Source: Diprion similis
Lineage: Eukaryota > Arthropoda > Insecta > Hymenoptera > Diprionidae
Direction: 5' to 3'
Assembly: GCF_021155765.1 (NCBI RefSeq)
Contig: NC_060107.1
Location: 16,850,501 to 16,914,500 of the forward strand
Length of the DNA stretch: 64,000 bases
Shown: positions 35,935-49,135 of the stretch, one piece after another
Numbering within the stretch: the stretch's first letter is position 1
Layout of the letters: every line of letters starts with the position of its first letter
The notes under the pieces: generated by a model
What the model was told of the DNA's origin: nothing
What the model saw: only the letters and a program-made list of their open reading frames with translations
The model's database searches: none
Position numbers and translations under genes: made by a program

Positions 35935-38900
35935 ATGTCGGACTTCGTGGAAGGTTGGACTTTAGGACACACTTTGGGGGAGGGGGCTTACGGCGAGTGA
36001 GTATTCATCATTATTTTCCCTCGTTAATCACTGCTTAGGCTTTTATTATCACGCTGTTACATCCCGCCTCCTTCATCCGTTTTAAATCATATCGCATTTA
36101 GCATTTGGAAGACATCTCACATATTTTAAGGACGAATGGACATTATTGGAATCGAAATCGAGACGGGAGAAAAAAACCACTCTAAACATCTCTAGTGTTA
36201 TTTGTGCCAATGATGGTAAACAGGTATCAAACATCATCCATACGACGTGATAAATATGATTCTGAGTAAATACAAATGCCACAAGCCAAGATATATCAAC
36301 GATTTGAGGAAAATTTTTATTATTATCACGTTCAGTGATACTCTGATCTTTTTCTGAAACTGAGATCAGTTGAATTCGATCCAAATTGCTTAAAGTCAAA
36401 ATAATGGAAACTACTATGGAGATCTACTGAAAATCACCATGAAATCACTCAAAATTGTTTGAAATCATTTAAAATCATCAGCTCTATATTACTTGAAATC
36501 CTTAAAAACCATACAAAATGTTCTTGAAATTGCTTTGAAGTCATCCAATTCACACCCAGATCTCCGCAATGAATACTCACTTGAATGTATTGAATTATGA
36601 TCTTTCGCAAAGAGATGCAAGATTTTATTTTCCATCTTTTTCACTTCAACCTTAGCTTCTGCACATATTCATTGTATCTTATCATTACTGTAAGTTTTCT
36701 TATAGACAATTGGTGAGTTTGTAACGACGTAACATTCTTTATAATTATTAATAAATTATGCGTAAATTATGATCGCAAACTTCTTAGCAAGGGTAGAGTA
36801 TAGTGAATATGTGCATAATCTGAGGTAAAAAAAAAAAATAAAAAAAAAAAATTAGAAATAGAAAAAAAATTTATTGGAAGGGATATTTCCAAGAAAAAAA
36901 TCATCTGTCTCCCTTGAAATCCTTCAAGTTTTGAATAAAACATTTTTCTTGCATCTCTTCTCAAGAATTCATTTTATTTACATGTAATACTTACACAAAA
37001 CTAAATCCAAAAGCATTATATGTAAAACGAAGGAATTAACTACGTATTCTTGCCGAAACATGGAGTGGAGGAAAAATGTAAAGGGATTTCAGACAGAAGG
37101 TTCACAACATCAAAAATATTTGCAAACCTGAAAGCTTATTTTAGAAATCCAAAATTTAGAATGCTCAGGTATAAAGAAGTGAAATGTAGACAGGTAACTT
37201 ACATACAAAACCAAAATATCGGATTGTTATAATTTTGAGGATTCTACCTATGTTTTGGCTTCTTATATTCGTCTTCCAAAACCAATTTTGACGGTTCAAT
37301 ATTTCAGCTTTCTGTACTTTAACCTTTCAACATTTTGACTCTTCTGTAATTCCACTTTCTACCTCTTCAAATTCTGTGACACACTTTTGGCATATTTGAA
37401 AATTTGATATTGTGACGTCTATTCTATGAGCTTTTTCATTTTTGACCCCCCCCCCCCCCCCCCCCCATAGTCATAAAATTACTTGAAAATAAAATGCAAT
37501 GGATGGAATGAAAAATTATTTAAAAAATGAAAGATGTGAAATTGCATGAAAACTCATCACATCCTGTTGAAACACATTTTTGATACGTAAACATATCTGA
37601 AATTCCTTCCCTACAGGCCAAAATAGAAATCACTGTATTCATTATGAAATCATTTTGAAATCAACATGAAACGCCATGAATTATAAGGTTCAAGTTCGTA
37701 ATGTTATCTTAAAGATGCGTGTTTAGGCAAAGTCGTAACTTCACACATCAGGATTGTTTGAAATTTAATAGACCACAATAAACAAAACACATCCATATTT
37801 TGAAAAGCCAGCTCATTGAAAGTCATTCTAAAATTGAACAATAATGAAGTTTTTCCTGATGTTTCGTTACAATAATGTTACTAAATTCAACTCCGTCATG
37901 AATTCATGTGAAATCGATGTGAAATCAATTCAAAATGGAAGATTTCTGAAATGTTTTTTTTTTATATAATTCTTGGCAATCATGTTAACAAGCAAAATGA
38001 GCACAAAACATCAGAATTAAATAAAAAACACTGGAGTTTAATCATTTGAACATTTAATTATAAAAACCTTTTCTCAAATTGTCGATATATGGAATTGTGT
38101 GAACCAAAATCCATCAGATTCATTTCTATTACATAGTACAGATGTTGTTTAATTTGTGTTTACCATAATTTGCAAATTTTTTTAAACAGGTCTTCCTCTC
38201 CTCACTTTCTATTTATATGGTGCATATTGCTATCGATTTACATTACTTATTTTATCCGTCACAGTCTCAATTTTGTATTACACATCATGTGACAAATATA
38301 AATTTCTGGTTAAATTGCATCTTTCAACATTTTTCTCCGAGTCATTGGGAATTACAAAGTGCAGAGTCCAAATGGACTTGAATAAACGTTTCATGATATT
38401 TTTTCTCGCCTTCATTTTAATCAAGATATATAATATTGCTTCAAATTTTCTATGCAATTCAATTGTATCGTTCTAAAGATTTGGTCAACTCAAGGCTCTG
38501 TCCTTTGGGCTCAATTATTTGTTGGTATAGATTTGATTAGATTTCATTTGATTAGAATATATTCTTCCTTCCAAATCATCGGTTCCCTTCGGAATATCTG
38601 AGAAATTATTCTCCATATGCCTGGATCATGAAATATGCTGATTCATTTACTTTAGAGTCTGCATTATGAATATTAAGACTGCCGTATCAACGTCATAATA
38701 AAAACTTGACAATTATTTCCAGTTTGTTCTTGAGTTTGTTTTCTTTTTCTCTTGAAACTGCCTCAAAACATAAACACATATATTACAATTTTTCTATGAA
38801 ACTTAGAACAAGTTGAGAAATTTTCCTGGTAACATCTAAATTTCAAAACGTATTTAGCTAAGAAACAAAGCCTCGCACTTATTTTATTCTCGAAAGAGTG

Positions 38901-41900
38901 AAAAGGACTAAATTTCAATTGCGCGATGATGTTATTTTCTTTACAGGAAGTTTTATACGGTAATGAATCTCAATCCAGTTAATAACCAAGAGCTAAATGA
39001 CACCAGTGAGAAAGTACTTCATACAATGAACTATGTCGTCTTGAAAACATTCTTTGTCTTCAAAATGAAAGAAAACTTATTCCCAATGCAAATTCAAACG
39101 ACGTTCAATTACATTTACATCCAAATGTGTAGAACAAGATTCAAGAACCCACTTCGGTTCATTGTGTGTTTAACATACCACGTAACTCGATCTTTTTTCA
39201 CTAAACAATTCTGCAGATTATTAAAATTGTTTTGTACGGTATTGCGAAGGTTTTTCCTAATGCCATCTGGAAAATATTCCGTGTTCAAAGTTTTTTTTTT
39301 TCCAATCTTTCTAGGGTAAAATTGGTGATCAACAGAGCATCGGGAGAAGCTGTAGCGATGAAAATGATCGACTTAGCAAAGCACCCAGATGCTCGACAGA
39401 ATGTTCGCAAGGAAACTACCATCCATCGAATGCTATCAAATCCCCATATTATTCATTATTTTGGACAACGTAGCGAACCCGCCATGGAATATATATTCCT
39501 AGAATACGCAGCTGGAGGAGAACTATTTGACCGCATCGGTAACACATTATATCTGTTATTTACATGCAAAACTTTTCAAATTGCTTTTTATAGCTCGTTT
39601 ACTGTAAAAAGTGAACAATTGTATTTCTATTTATAAAGTCGGTGATTGTTGGTCAGAAAAGAACTTGCAAAATTGTAAGAAAATTTAGCAAAATATCATT
39701 AAACTTCGGTAAATACATTTGTGCGAGTGAAAAATTAGTATAATACATTTTTGAAATTACGGAATATCATTTTTCAACACTCAATTAGCAGAGGATTTTG
39801 CCTTTTTGAATTCTAGTTATGAAATATACAAAGAAAACATACATTAGATAAAACTAATGAAAAAAAGTTTTTTTTAAACTCTATGACAATGGATTTAAGA
39901 AAATATAAGGTTAAACTTTGTAACTTCTTAACATCACAAAACATTGGAACAAAACATCCTTCTTTCGCTATTTCATAGTGACATTAATGTCGTTAAGTTT
40001 TTAAAATATGAGTATCTATTGCTTTATTATGGTTTGCTGTATTTTTCACACGTGTCAGAGTAGCGGCAGATCGAAAAACCAGGAATAGTCGGGGAATTAT
40101 ATTGTTCCACTGGAAAAAATGTACTTTTTTTTAGAAACACCAACTGTGCTTCACAAAAATTGAGCCAAACTTGCGGTTGGAAATAGTATTGTTTAGTTTT
40201 TATATCTCCCCCTGATGTACAATTTAATGTGTCGTTAGCTGTAAAAGTCGATCAATATTTTTCCAAATTTGGTGGCAAAACGTGAGGGAATATTGAAATT
40301 TCTGCTGGAAACAGTCGGGTAAATTTATTTTAACAAATTTTTGGCTACCCTGTGTGTTTACATTTCTAAAATTGCGAAATACCGATATTTTTCGAAACAT
40401 TCATCATTATAATAACATTACTAACTTCAGTCTTATGTTTATTCATTAGGAGGGGGGATTACTATTTTGCAAGTTTGTAGTGGCTTCGATGTAATTGAGT
40501 TTTCAAAATATGAATACGCGTTGCCTTATTATGATTTACTAAATTTCAGACATTCCTGCAATTGTGAAATAACGATTTTGCAAAACTTTAATCATTACAA
40601 TAACGTAGAAAGGGGGGAGTGGCCCCCGCGCGGATTGATCTGAAATTTTGGCGAGAAGTTACCTCTGACGTGTAATGAGTTCACCCCAAATTTCAACCTT
40701 GTAGCTACACTGGAATGGGAAATAAAAATACAAGTAGCCGTTTCAGATGATCCAGCTTTTTTCCGGCTTTAAGGGACTGATTTTCTTGAAAAAAATATAT
40801 GTCATTTTAGATCAATCCGCGCGAGGGTCGCTCCCACGTTCTCACCCGGCTACGGCCTTTAGCTTTATGTTTCAGTCTCGTTATTTTCACATTAATTTTC
40901 TGTGTATACTTTTAATTTTGTTGATACAGAACCGGACATAGGAATGCCAATGTGGGAAGCTCAGAAGTACTTTAAACAATTGATATCTGCAGTTGAATAC
41001 CTGCACAGCAGAGGAGTGGCGCACAGAGACCTGAAACCAGAGAACCTGCTTCTCGATGATAATGACAATCTGAAAGTAACAGATTTTGGTATGGCAACGG
41101 TATATAGATTGAATGGGAAAGAACGCTGCTTGGACAAGAGATGCGGAACTTTGCCTTACGTCGCTCCTGAAGTACTAGATCGGCCGTATCATGCAGAACC
41201 GGCGGATATCTGGTCTTGCGGAATTATCCTTGTTGCGATGTTAGCCGGAGGTAAATTTACGAATTATGAAAAATGCAACTAATAGTTTCGGGAGGAAAAT
41301 GTTTTTCGAACTACACCCTCACCGTTTCTCTCTATTATCGTATATATTTCTAATGTTTGACTTACATTCCTTAGTTTCTAAATGGTCCGTATATGAAATA
41401 TAGAACTGCCATGGGATCAGCCCTTGGCAGAGTGTCCTGAATATATAGCGTGGAAGGAGGGAAAACTTACGCTTACGCCTTGGAGTAAACTGGACAATAC
41501 TTCACTTTCCCTAGCCAAAAAAGTTCTCCGTCATTTACCGTCGACAAGGTTTACTTTGAAACAAATCAAGGAACATCATTGGATGCTCGCTAAACACCAC
41601 GAAGGTGAGAAAGACTGTAATTCATTAATTGTCAAAGTTATAAAAGTTTATTCATAAGTGATTTGAATACAATATTACTCGTATGACTTTACATTGACTG
41701 GATTTGAAGAAAGCGGCAGAAAAACTAATCCGGTGTTTCCTCAGTCAGGTACTGAGTGACTCTGAGTAAATATTCGATACTCAAAGCAACTCGGTACCCA
41801 ACTATGTGAACACTTTATACTTCGGCCTATAGAGCTGCTCGTTGTTAATCGTTGACTCTTGTGCACAAAGTAAGTAGCTCACAATGCCTGGAATTAAGTA

Positions 41901-43804
41901 TTCGTTTAATTTAGACTTGTTACTACATATTTATAAACATTGTTAAATAACTGAAGACACCTGTGTAATGACTCTGACTGATGTATTTTTTGCTCGCATC
42001 AATCGTCGTTTGTTTTTTCAGTGAGTAGTGATACCATGAAGGAAGATTTCAAATAGCTATTGCCTTTTCTTTGGTGATACAGCTGTATGATTTCAATTAA
42101 AGATCATAAAGCTAGATTACCAAAGCAAAGAACATGGCTTACTCAACCCATTCCTTGGATTATCCGCCATCACGTTGATCTGCACAATTCAGAAAAAGAA
42201 AATCGAATTTCTGTTGTCCTGTCTTTGGTTATCTAGCTGTATGACTTTTCTACTTCATAAAGCTAGAATACCGAAGTCAGGACGATAGCTGATATCGTCT
42301 AATTGTCCTCCTCTCAAGTCCGAAGCTAAACATTCTGACTTATTCGCTAAATTATTTACACAGAGATCAAATTACCATTATTTTTATTGTTAATAAATTG
42401 GAGATACTTTGAGAATGACACAATTCAAAACAATTTACATATCGATTGTAGATGGGAAATCAGTGGGAAGTGACGTGGTGGATGGAAATATACCAAAGCG
42501 ACTGTGTTCTGCGAATGGCGACGACGTGTCCAGATTCTGTTTGTCGCAACCTGAGATGCACGGTATTGAAATAAACAATACAGAGCGTATGAAGTTTGAA
42601 CAAAGGCCAGGATTTTCTTTCTCCCAGCCTACAGATGTAGAGGATTTATTACTATGCACCCCGTTACAAGCCACTCAACATACGCAGAGCACGAGTCAGG
42701 TAAGAAAGTCCACAAAATGGTTCATTTTATAGTTGTAGAAAAGCAATAATTTGCGAAAACCATCCTCCAAAGTGGCCATTAAATCTCTATCTCGAAATTC
42801 CCTGACTTTTCCAGGTTTTCTACACAAAAATCTTATAGTTTAACGAGGCCAATTCGGATCGGTTATAGCTAATTGAAAAAAATGTGTAGTTTCGAAATGA
42901 TTTTTTTTTTTTTCTTTTTTATGAAAGTACTGTCACTTGGGACACACTGTCCCATCCAGTCGACGCGTACGATCGTTTGTAAGGCAATATATAGGAATAT
43001 TCAAAGTTTGAAGAGAACCTTTCGGCGATGGTAAAAGAAATTTGCATTTGATATAATTTATCTAAAGCTTAAAAAAAATTGTGAGACGTATTTGAATGAA
43101 AAAAAACATAGTAAACGGTTTCCTGGCTTCCCGCAAAAACTCCTGACATTTCCCTGATTTTTCCAAAATTTCATGACATTTCCAGATTTTCTAGAATTCT
43201 CTGACCAGTGGCCACCCTGATATTCTTTGAACTAATTGAAATTTGTTTCTTTTTTTGACAGAACACCTTCCAAAAATTAGCACGCCGCATGACTAGATTT
43301 TTCGTAAAAATGGACGGTGACAGCTTTGCAAAGAAGTTGTTATCTGTTTTGGAAAAGGAAGGATACACATGTCGCGTCAGCGAAGTTGGTGTTGTAAGTT
43401 ATTTCACTACTCTAAACAAACAAATTTTTTGGCAACTTCAGTTAAGTTTGAGATAGAACTCGATAGTTACTCTGATCATAGATTACCTACAAATTCTAAA
43501 AAATATCATTGTAAGAACTTTTTGTCACGAGAACAATTGAAATTTTGCTAATAATATCACATTCTTCTTTCAGATCACAGTTACAACTGTTGATAGACGG
43601 AAAATGCCTCTTGTTTTCAAAGCAAACATCGTTGATATGGATGGGAAAACACTCGTAGATTTTAGATTGTCCAAAGGATGCGGTATCGAGTTCAAGCGAA
43701 GATTTGTCAAGATCAAATCTGATCTTAGAGACTTTGTTTCCAAAAGTACTGTTTCATGGCCTATTGAGATTGCCACTCACGACAATGTGTCACAATCATG
43801 CTAG
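35935..43804 (+). CDS. grp: Checkpoint kinase Chk1 (grapes homologue)
   Basis: Seven exons join in phase: 35935-35996, 39315-39538, 40930-41250, 41404-41604, 42452-42699, 43262-43393 and 43574-43804, giving 472 residues, the usual Chk1 length. Kinase landmarks: glycine loop LGEGAYGEV (14-22), catalytic Lys in AVAMK (37), HRD (127-129), DFG (147-149) and [10 protein letters not shown] in the activation segment. Exon 5 encodes a linker with SQ/TQ sites at about 301, 327, 344, 347 and 351, where ATR-type kinases phosphorylate Chk1. The C-terminal exons carry the KA1-like regulatory domain ([34 protein letters not shown]). Chk1 stops the cell cycle at damaged or unreplicated DNA. Intron 1 (3.3 kb) holds repeats, intron 2 a small MITE, and intron 4 a microRNA cluster. 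Confidence 0.97.
35997..39314. other. Chk1 intron 1
   Basis: A 3.3-kb AT-rich intron. It includes an A-rich tract at 36829-36860, a poly-C run at 37446-37466, a zone (36420-36560) with many degenerate TGAAATCA-type words, and a copy of an old dispersed repeat at about 37980-38170 (see findings). No exon or RNA gene was recognised. Confidence 0.6.
37446..37466. repeat. Poly-C tract
   Basis: About 21 consecutive C in Chk1 intron 1. Length in the assembly may be unreliable. Confidence 0.95.
40612..40843. mobile_element. Small MITE in Chk1 intron 2
   Basis: The ends are inverted repeats of about 27 bp. The left arm has GTGGCCCCCGCGCGGATTGA, and the right arm has the complement of GCGACCCTCGCGCGGATTGA; both inner ends read TCT/AGA. 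The GC-rich ends stand out in an AT-rich intron. The target duplication is not clear, so the limits are good to a few bases. No coding sequence. Confidence 0.75.
41736..41807 (+). ncRNA. mir-306: mir-306 precursor
   Basis: Hairpin in Chk1 intron 4. The 5' arm (41745-41766) starts with TCAGGTACTGAGTGACTC, the insect miR-306-5p sequence (seed CAGGTAC). The opposite arm (about 41780-41800) has TACTC and ACTCGGTACC, which pair with GAGTA and GGTACTGAGT. In Drosophila this microRNA lies with miR-9c, miR-79 and miR-9b in an intron of grapes, the same host gene. Confidence 0.9.
42060..42135 (+). ncRNA. mir-79: mir-79/mir-9b-type precursor
   Basis: Hairpin in Chk1 intron 4. The 3' arm at 42106-42127 reads ATAAAGCTAGATTACCAAAG, the miR-79 sequence (seed TAAAGCT). 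The 5' arm at 42068-42090 reads TCTTTGGTGATACAGCTGTA, of miR-9 family type. The arms pair over nearly their full length around a loop of about 15 bases. Both arms could give mature products. Confidence 0.93.
42213..42287 (+). ncRNA. mir-9: mir-9 precursor (canonical miR-9a-type 5p arm)
   Basis: Third hairpin of the cluster. The 5' arm at 42222-42244 reads TCTTTGGTTATCTAGCTGTA and ends TGA, the canonical animal miR-9 sequence (seed CTTTGGT). The 3' arm at about 42257-42277 reads ATAAAGCTAGAATACCGAAG. Outer stem bases TCCTG/CAGGA also pair. miR-9 acts in insects in sensory organ and wing development. Confidence 0.95.
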
Positions 43805-44809
43805 ATTGACAAACTAATTTTAAATCACCAACATTCAATAATGTACATTCTATTTTTCTACTGAATTTGAACTTTTATATTATACTCTCGATTATTTGGG
43901 ACTGGAATTCAACTAGGGTTTGTAAAATTTAAAATCTACACAACAGCTTTATGGCATAATGAATTAAAGTTGATTTCTGACTAGGTTTATCGAATGAAAG
44001 ACAAAACAATCGTTACTGTTTTTATACACTTAAACATTTAACAATAGATGTAAAAAATTTATATTGAACACTTTGATGAATATACTGTTGAACGATGACA
44101 CTTGATTGTGAATTTACCTTTTACTTGTTACTTCAATATATTATTATAAATTCAATACTTTGCTCCTTGACACTGAATTTCATAGTAAGAGCAAAATAGA
44201 TCATACATATATTGTATCATAAAATGTATACCTCTCATTAATTTGTGAAATATATTTACTTGTAATGGGAAAATTTGTACTATTTCGACAATCGTTTACC
44301 TCCGGAAGGTCGAACGAGGATTTCACCACCAAATATTACGCTAGATTTGATTACTCTAAGTAAGTCCGTTTAAAGACGAGTGGGATTTAAAATTGTCAAC
44401 AGATCAATTTCTTTTATTACTTTATTTACACATTTCACTTCACTGACGACGATACAATCATGGCTTATACTTGAATGGGAAATTTTTGTTGAAAACTTGG
44501 ACGATACCACGCAATTAAACTTCATCGGGTAAATAGTTCACGAATTTAATCTATATTCTTAAGATAGCTATTTCAGATTGGTGACAGCAGTGTTCATTTA
44601 GACTATTAGTTTCTATACTGTAAAGGTATCCAGATCTATAGAGTTCACAATCGTACATTAATTGTTGCGAATTACTTAGTCGTATGTATGTTTTAGAAAA
44701 ATATAATTTCGAATTAGTCGCATTATCCCATTGAGAAAGTCTTTTGGACACAGGTGATTAAATCGTTCATAACCACTGATCTGAGATAGCTGAATTCCGA
44801 AGTCTACAA
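43805..44809. other. 3' flanks of convergent Chk1 and NIPP1
   Basis: AT-rich sequence without a gene, taken to be the two 3' UTRs and a short spacer. Confidence 0.5.
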
Positions 44810-47800
44810 TTACACCAAAAGAGTGGGCATCGGTTTTTTCCCGGGCCAAGCTTCCTTCGCGTATTTTTTTTTCTTAGGCTCTAATGAATGTGGCTCCGAA
44901 GATCCTGATATATCTGGAATGTGGGGCACCTCCGTTTGCATTTGGTGCGGCGCCATTTCTACTTCGGGGGCCGGGTTTGGTAAAGCTATACCTAGGCGAG
45001 ACGTCAGTGATGTCAGTGCTGTAGAAAACGGGTTACTCGACATCGACGAATGTGCGTTAGAGAACTGTTCCGGAGGTAGATCGTGGTAGAGTTGTGGCAT
45101 TACAGAACTTGGCTGAAGATGCTTCATCATATGATGATGATTTTCCTCCGATAACGATATAAGGCCGCCCTCCATGCGCATTCGCTAAAAGAAGAAATTA
45201 TTAACAAATACTAATTAGTCACGACGGCAATGAATTGAAAAGGCTGTTTGATCGGTCAATCGAAAAAACGAATAATTGTAAGGGTCAATGATTCAATTAA
45301 TCAAAGTTTGATTAATTGCGCTACGCTAGTTACTACTATTTTCTATTCAACCTTTTGTTCCTTTAGTTCAATTTATAGTGTGTAAGGATTAGAAAATCAT
45401 AAACATTACTCGTTAAGAGAAAAAATGAATTTTTTAAAATTCTTATAGATTTCGCTGAACTTAACTCAACTAAAGGAAAGAATAGAAAAAAACAAACGAA
45501 ATCATTGGTAAAAGCAAGGCTATTGTAAGAACTTTCATTGAAGTTCGAGGCATCCAGTGCAAGCATTACGTTCCTGGTTAAAAAGAGATGGATATTGCCT
45601 GCAACTACCTCCATTTCTCTTGAACTTCCACAACACAATTTTAGAGCCATATGCACAGTCCATGCTCTGTGTCTACGATCGTACTAACGTAAAGAGAAAT
45701 TTGTAGATATCTCGGCTTTTTTTTTTTTATTGGTCGTTGGGAACTTTGGAAGTGACACCGAGGAGATTGACTTACTTTACTGGGAACAACAGTCGTTTGT
45801 ACAAGGTTTCGGAATCTCCCAACAGATGGATCCACATCTTCAGGATTAATAACTTCCTCGTCGTCGTTGAATGTGATGCCTTTCTTTTTTCTCTTTCTCG
45901 TCGCCTTATGAACATCATCATCCGTTATCCCCAACATTGAGATGCGTCTGTTGTGGGCTGTATTAAATTCCGTCAAATTCTGCAGGAGTGAATTTTGAAT
46001 TAGAAGCATGCTTAGTTGCGACTTTCAGCTGCATTTTGTGAACCATAACTTTAAATACTGTATTGGTTCAGACACTGAAATAGTTTTATAAATAGTACGT
46101 AGACCTATAATTGATTATGATATAACCAAAGTTCAAAATACATTAGTTAAACAGCAAAATAATTTTTCAATTGCTTTAAATAACATAGAAATAATACAAA
46201 CTTCATGTTCACTGTTGATTAAAGATTATTATTTCGTATATCTTACATCAAGCTCAGTCTCTGTCTCAGGCAGTCCAAGTAAGCCACCCGCATCATTATC
46301 TTCAGAAGATTTTTCTAATTCTTCAATTATCGGTCTTGTGCCGGACTGCGGTCTCTCTCGAATAATGTAGTATCTTGTCGATGCACCAAAATGAAAGGTA
46401 CTGTCGATGGGTAACTGAGTCGGTTTATTGGGATCTAGCCGCATATTTCCAATGTAAGTTCCATGTGCTGCAATTAAAAATTGTTAAGGCAAATTAAAAA
46501 AGTAAAAGGTGAAGGTGGTTGGTAAACCAAAAATATATACTTTTCATTAATTTTATCATGTGATAGTCAGTCATACGTTGAATATCTATCGAATTATTGT
46601 ATTAAAAAACTACAAAGATTTCTTTAGAAATACAAAAATAGAAAATGCTGCAATTGTAAACAAAAGCTTGGATATCGATGCTTTGTTTCAAATAGCTGCA
46701 AAATAATTAAAAGTGTGGTAGATTCATGTTCACTCTACAATGGCTTATTTCACTAGAACATTTTTCTAAGACTTTCACAAATTCATAGAAATACTTGTTT
46801 TTTAAATCACAGTGGCATCGTTAAACATTTAACTTTACAAAATTGCGCAGATATTAATTGTGATCAACAAATGACAATATTGAATAGACTACTGAAAGAA
46901 AAAAAAGGAAGTAGTCCTCTCAAGTACCATCGTAGAGTGAAATTGAACCTGATAGATTTTTTACTATTCTGAAGTTACTCTAAATGAAGCATTGATATTG
47001 AGGATTTTCAATTTTTACATTTTTAAAGAAACTTTTGTAGTTTCTGAATATAATAGTTTAATATAGTCGTCATGTACGACTATCTCATGATAAAATTACC
47101 AAAAATGATGAATTTTAGACAATCTAAGTACTGAAATTATCAATATACGAAATAATTAATGCCATATGTGCTACTCACTGCTACCAAGATCAACTAGAAA
47201 CGCTCTGTTCAGATGCTTGTGGTAAACCAACGCTGCATGAACTCGCGAACACGAAGCGTGATCAATACAGAAGTCATTCATTTGTTGGTTGCGGCCGAAT
47301 AAATAGCACTTCTTTTCGTCCACCATCAATTTCTGGGAAGAGTAATTCATTTATAGAGGGATTGATGTTGTAGTGACTCGAAGAGTCTCAAATGGCATAA
47401 GTGATATCGTGAATACGATAGCTGAAAACCATAAGAGTGAAAAAATCTTGTTGCGGGAAGAACTAATATTTTTATGGTAATGAACCAACGTTATTGTAAA
47501 CAAAACCATTTTTGAGTTTGCCGCTTTCTTTGAAAATGTGAGAATCGAAACTTCTCGAGAGGTGAAAAACTGACACACTAAATTCTTCTTGTAGGGGAAT
47601 AATGATATTACCTGGATTAATTTATCATCTTTTAATACATCCAAATGCAAACCAACCGGAGGTTTGCCAGCCCTGAAAACATAACCTGTTTACAATGATT
47701 GTCATTCTGGTGTTTTGGGTTGGAATAAGAAGCTTGTTATGAGAAATATTTTTTGTCAAACTATTCGTGATTCGGATATTGTTGTATGAATTACTATAAC

Positions 47801-47854
47801 GTAATAATTTCTCGTAATAACATACCAGCTAGGTACTTCGTAATGATTCGCCAT
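44810..47854 (-). CDS. PPP1R8: Nuclear inhibitor of protein phosphatase 1 (NIPP1)
   Basis: Six minus-strand exons: 47854-47826, 47672-47612, 47332-47179, 46467-46247, 45979-45776 and 45184-44810, giving 347 residues, close to vertebrate NIPP1. It begins MANHYEVPSWAGKPPVGLHL. An FHA domain follows (YLFGRNQQMNDFCIDH, SCSRVHAALVYHKH, THGTYIGNMRLDP). The stretch NLTEFNTAHNRRIS and NPEDVDPSVGRFRNLVQT is near-invariant in the family. The PP1-docking motif is GITF (189-192) after KRKKK, where vertebrates have RVTF. The C-terminus is KKKKYAKEAWPGKKPMPTLL. NIPP1 binds PP1 and, through FHA, phosphorylated splicing and chromatin factors. At exon 3 the donor GTGAGT was chosen over an upstream GTAGCA because only it gives the conserved STHGT join. 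Confidence 0.96.
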
Positions 47855-48149
47855 TATCTGTCATTTAGTTTGCGTACTTTTATTAAAACATCTATAACCT
47901 CAGTCTTGCTACCAATTTAGTAACCATTCTTAATTTCAAAGGAGATAGATCGAACTTCTAACAAAAAAATTTCAGGAAACAAACACGGGCTACGTCGATT
48001 GCAGATTTTTAACTCGACATTAAAAATAGCTCGGCTACTGAGAGCGAATTAATCGAAAACAGTTAATCAGCACCTTATATGTGAAGTTGGTCTGATTGTG
48101 AAACCTTCGAATTAACAAGAAATTTTATAACAAAATTTGCTCTCGAATT

Positions 48150-48720
48150 GGTCTTAATTGCTCTCTATTTTTTATTATTTGCTTCCGGACAGTTTTAGAG
48201 AAAATGGAAATAAAAACAAAAATTCATTTCCGGGAGCGACTGGATCACAAATCATGGATTTTCCGAAAAACACTTGTACCGAGTAATGCTCTTTAATTTC
48301 TCCCAAGTACTCCGTGAGTTTTACTATTTGCTTCCACATGGTTTTCGAGAAAAACGAAAACAAACGTTTCGGGTACTTGAGGACCAGCAAAATGGCGCCA
48401 AATTCAAACGAATGTTTGAAAAAACTACGGAATAGGATAAACCTGAACTGCTCTTTACTTGCTCCCGAATGTTCCATTATTTTTGTAAATCGCTTATTCA
48501 TAGTTTTCAGATAAATCAGAAAAAATCGAGGAAGGAGTTTTCGTGAGGCGTAGTATGGTCAAATACGATTTGACAGGTAGCTCAGAAGAATAAAGATGTG
48601 AAAAATCTGACAAATGCCACTGATTGCTCGCGTATTGTTAGTAATTACTCTGCAAATTCCGTAATTTACTTCCTCATAGTTTTTGAGAAAACTGTCTGCG
48701 ATTCATTTATTTTATGCTTT
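48150..48720 (-). repeat. Degenerate tandem array, module A
   Basis: Units of about 150-180 bases contain TTGCTTCCNNATNGTTTT followed by GAGAAAA. Copies of this core are near 48178, 48327, 48487 and 48665, with a further one near 49385. The reverse complement of the same core (TTTTCTCGAAAACCATGCGG, then AAGCAA) occurs near 56872, 57050 and 57815. Confidence 0.7.
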
Positions 48721-48910
48721 AATGTGCTAATTTTATGCGATTCAATTGTATGCGATATAAAAAATGTCAATTTGGTCCGAGTGACAATTGCTCCCAATTG
48801 CTCCTGATTAATTATCGAAAAAAACTGAAAAAACCAAAGATCTGTAGGTAAATTTGAAATCTAATCTGAAACAAAAGCCCCTTTCTTCGAGCTCAAAGCC
48901 CTTAAGAGAA

Positions 48911-49135
48911 ATGTGTACCAGCCGTCTAAAGAAATCCCTATGTTGTTAGGGAATCACTTTTCTGGCGAACGCTCCCTTTGCTTGGTAATTCCGTCATGTA
49001 TGGTGAGTGTGTGATCATGTGTAGTGTGAGTTATTTAAGGTCCCGCTCATTTTTACTCCATGCAGATTCAACGTTACAACAATTAATCACTACTGATATA
49101 GGGTATTTTGGCATCGTTGGTACACATCTTACTTA
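48911..49135. mobile_element. MITE, copy A
   Basis: It begins ATGTGTACCAGCCGTCTAAA and ends TTGGTACACATCTTAC. The whole is the reverse complement, with divergence, of 55681-55896. Inner landmarks shared are AAGAAATCCCTAT, TAGGGAAT and GAGTTATTTAA. No coding sequence. Confidence 0.8.
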
